Positions 5,783 through 6,591 of a DNA stretch of 6,591 bases are shown here, piece after piece. Source of the DNA: Chitinophagaceae bacterium (GTDB lineage: Bacteria > Bacteroidota > Bacteroidia > Chitinophagales > UBA10324). Below the pieces are notes generated by a model. It was not told where the DNA came from and did no database searches. It saw nothing but the letters and a program-made list of their open reading frames with translations. The position numbers and the translations under genes are program-made. Numbering within the stretch: position 1 is the stretch's first letter; every line of letters begins with the position of its first letter. Location: contig JAHEZG010000069.1 in NCBI GenBank assembly GCA_023251195.1, positions 1-6,591 on the forward strand, written 5' to 3'.

Positions 5783-6591
5783 TTACTCCCACTCAATTGT
5801 TGCCGGCGGCTTACTTGAAATATCATAAACTACCCGGTTAATTCCTTTCACACTGTTTATGATGTCGTTACTTACACGAGCTAAAAATTCATATGGCAAG
5901 TGACACCAATCGGCAGTCATTCCATCAGTTGATTCCACCGCACGAAGCGCAATTACATTTTCGTAAGTGCGTTCATCACCCATCACGCCAACCGATTGCA
6001 CAGGCAACAAAATAACACCGGCCTGCCACACTTTATCGTACAGGTTTTCTTTCTTCAGCATTTCTATAAAAATATTATCTGCTTCCTGAAGAATACGAAC
6101 TTTCTCGGGAGTGATATCACTGATAATTCTTATTGCCAAACCCGGCCCCGGAAATGGATGACGCTTAATAATATCATCGGGCAATTTTAATTCACGACCA
6201 ACTCTGCGAACTTCATCTTTAAAAAGTAATCGAAGAGGTTCCAGCACCTGCATATTCATTTCAGCAGGCAAACCACCAACATTGTGATGCGATTTTATGG
6301 TAACAGAAGGACCGTGAACAGATACCGATTCAATTACATCAGGATAAATTGTTCCCTGTGCCAGCCATTTTATTTTCAATCCGATATCAGGTCGCGCTTT
6401 TAAGCGATGAGCTTCTTCATCAAACACTTCAATAAATAACCGACCAATAATTTTTCGTTTTGTTTCGGGGTCAACCACATCTTTCAACTCACGAATAAAT
6501 CGATCTGATGCATCAACCCCTTTTATGTTCAAGCCCATTCCTTCATAGGCTTTCAAAACTTTTTCAAATTCATTTTTGCGCAACAAACCAT
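5783..6591 (-). CDS. guaA: GMP synthase (glutamine-hydrolysing), C-terminal part; 5' end outside window
   Basis: GuaA converts XMP to GMP with ATP and glutamine, the last step of guanine nucleotide synthesis, in the cytoplasm. About 269 residues are visible, roughly the C-terminal half of a protein usually 510-525 long. The frame runs through the window edge, so TTG 6586 is internal: the reading just upstream is GLLRKNE, matching the conserved DNGLLR region after the ATP-binding loop. The end of the ATP-pyrophosphatase domain is seen in KRKIIGRLFIEVFDEEA, LAQGTIYPDVIES and KSHHNVGGLP. The dimerisation domain begins near HPFPGPGLAIRI and continues through LPVQSVGVMGDERTY and ALRAVESTDGMTADW. 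It ends with the canonical XMP-contacting tail YDISSKPPATIEWE. The glutaminase domain and the SGGVDS loop lie outside the window. Nothing in the visible part suggests damage. Whether transcription continues across the 124-bp repeat-rich spacer into the lipoprotein gene cannot be seen. Confidence 0.98.
   Translation of the reverse strand, partial: GLLRKNEFEKVLKAYEGMGLNIKGVDASDRFIRELKDVVDPETKRKIIGRLFIEVFDEEAHRLKARPDIGLKIKWLAQGTIYPDVIESVSVHGPSVTIKSHHNVGGLPAEMNMQVLEPLRLLFKDEVRRVGRELKLPDDIIKRHPFPGPGLAIRIISDITPEKVRILQEADNIFIEMLKKENLYDKVWQAGVILLPVQSVGVMGDERTYENVIALRAVESTDGMTADWCHLPYEFLARVSNDIINSVKGINRVVYDISSKPPATIEWE

Noticed and set aside
6584..6586. TTG as the guaA start, or guaA as a truncated pseudogene
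   Set aside because: The conserved GLLR reading continues to the window edge, so the gene is cut by the window and not by mutation.
1..6591. A new defence, mobile or biosynthetic system
   Set aside because: No transposase, nuclease, toxin-antitoxin, phage or biosynthetic enzyme is seen. All five genes belong to recognisable families.

Overview
The window looks like a piece of a Bacteroidota chromosome. The DNA is AT-rich. Two predicted secreted proteins end in type IX secretion system (T9SS) sorting tails with the YPNP/FPNP signature. No Shine-Dalgarno sequences are visible before the starts, and one candidate promoter has the Bacteroidota TAnnTTTG -7 element. I cannot place it below phylum.

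Layout, left to right. Positions 1-876 (+) hold the 3' end of a large secreted protein: the end of a PKD-like domain, a MAM-like jelly-roll and a T9SS tail. A 105-bp gap follows, with an 11-bp direct repeat and a candidate promoter. Positions 982-1974 (+) encode a complete cation diffusion facilitator (CDF) metal exporter. This gene converges, 21 bp apart, on a three-gene minus-strand block. Reading with transcription, that block is guaA (3' part, 6591-5783), a PBP1-like lipoprotein (5658-4411) and an 800-residue choice-of-anchor B beta-propeller with a T9SS tail (4398-1996). The last two genes are 12 bp apart and probably co-transcribed. guaA is separated from the lipoprotein gene by 124 bp.

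How they fit together. guaA makes GMP and is housekeeping. The lipoprotein probably sits in the periplasm and is a ligand-binding or envelope protein. The propeller protein is probably exported through the outer membrane. The CDF pump is an independent unit. I see no biochemical pathway shared by all of them.

No RNA gene, CRISPR array, transposase, phage gene or recognisable new multi-gene system is present. Two observations stand out. The guaA-lipoprotein spacer is largely built from two different 7-bp quasi-repeat arrays (TTAGCnn and ACTGnnn), one of which runs over the lipoprotein start codon. The choice-of-anchor B protein shows a readable seven-blade pattern with a Trp/His position, including four His in four consecutive blades.
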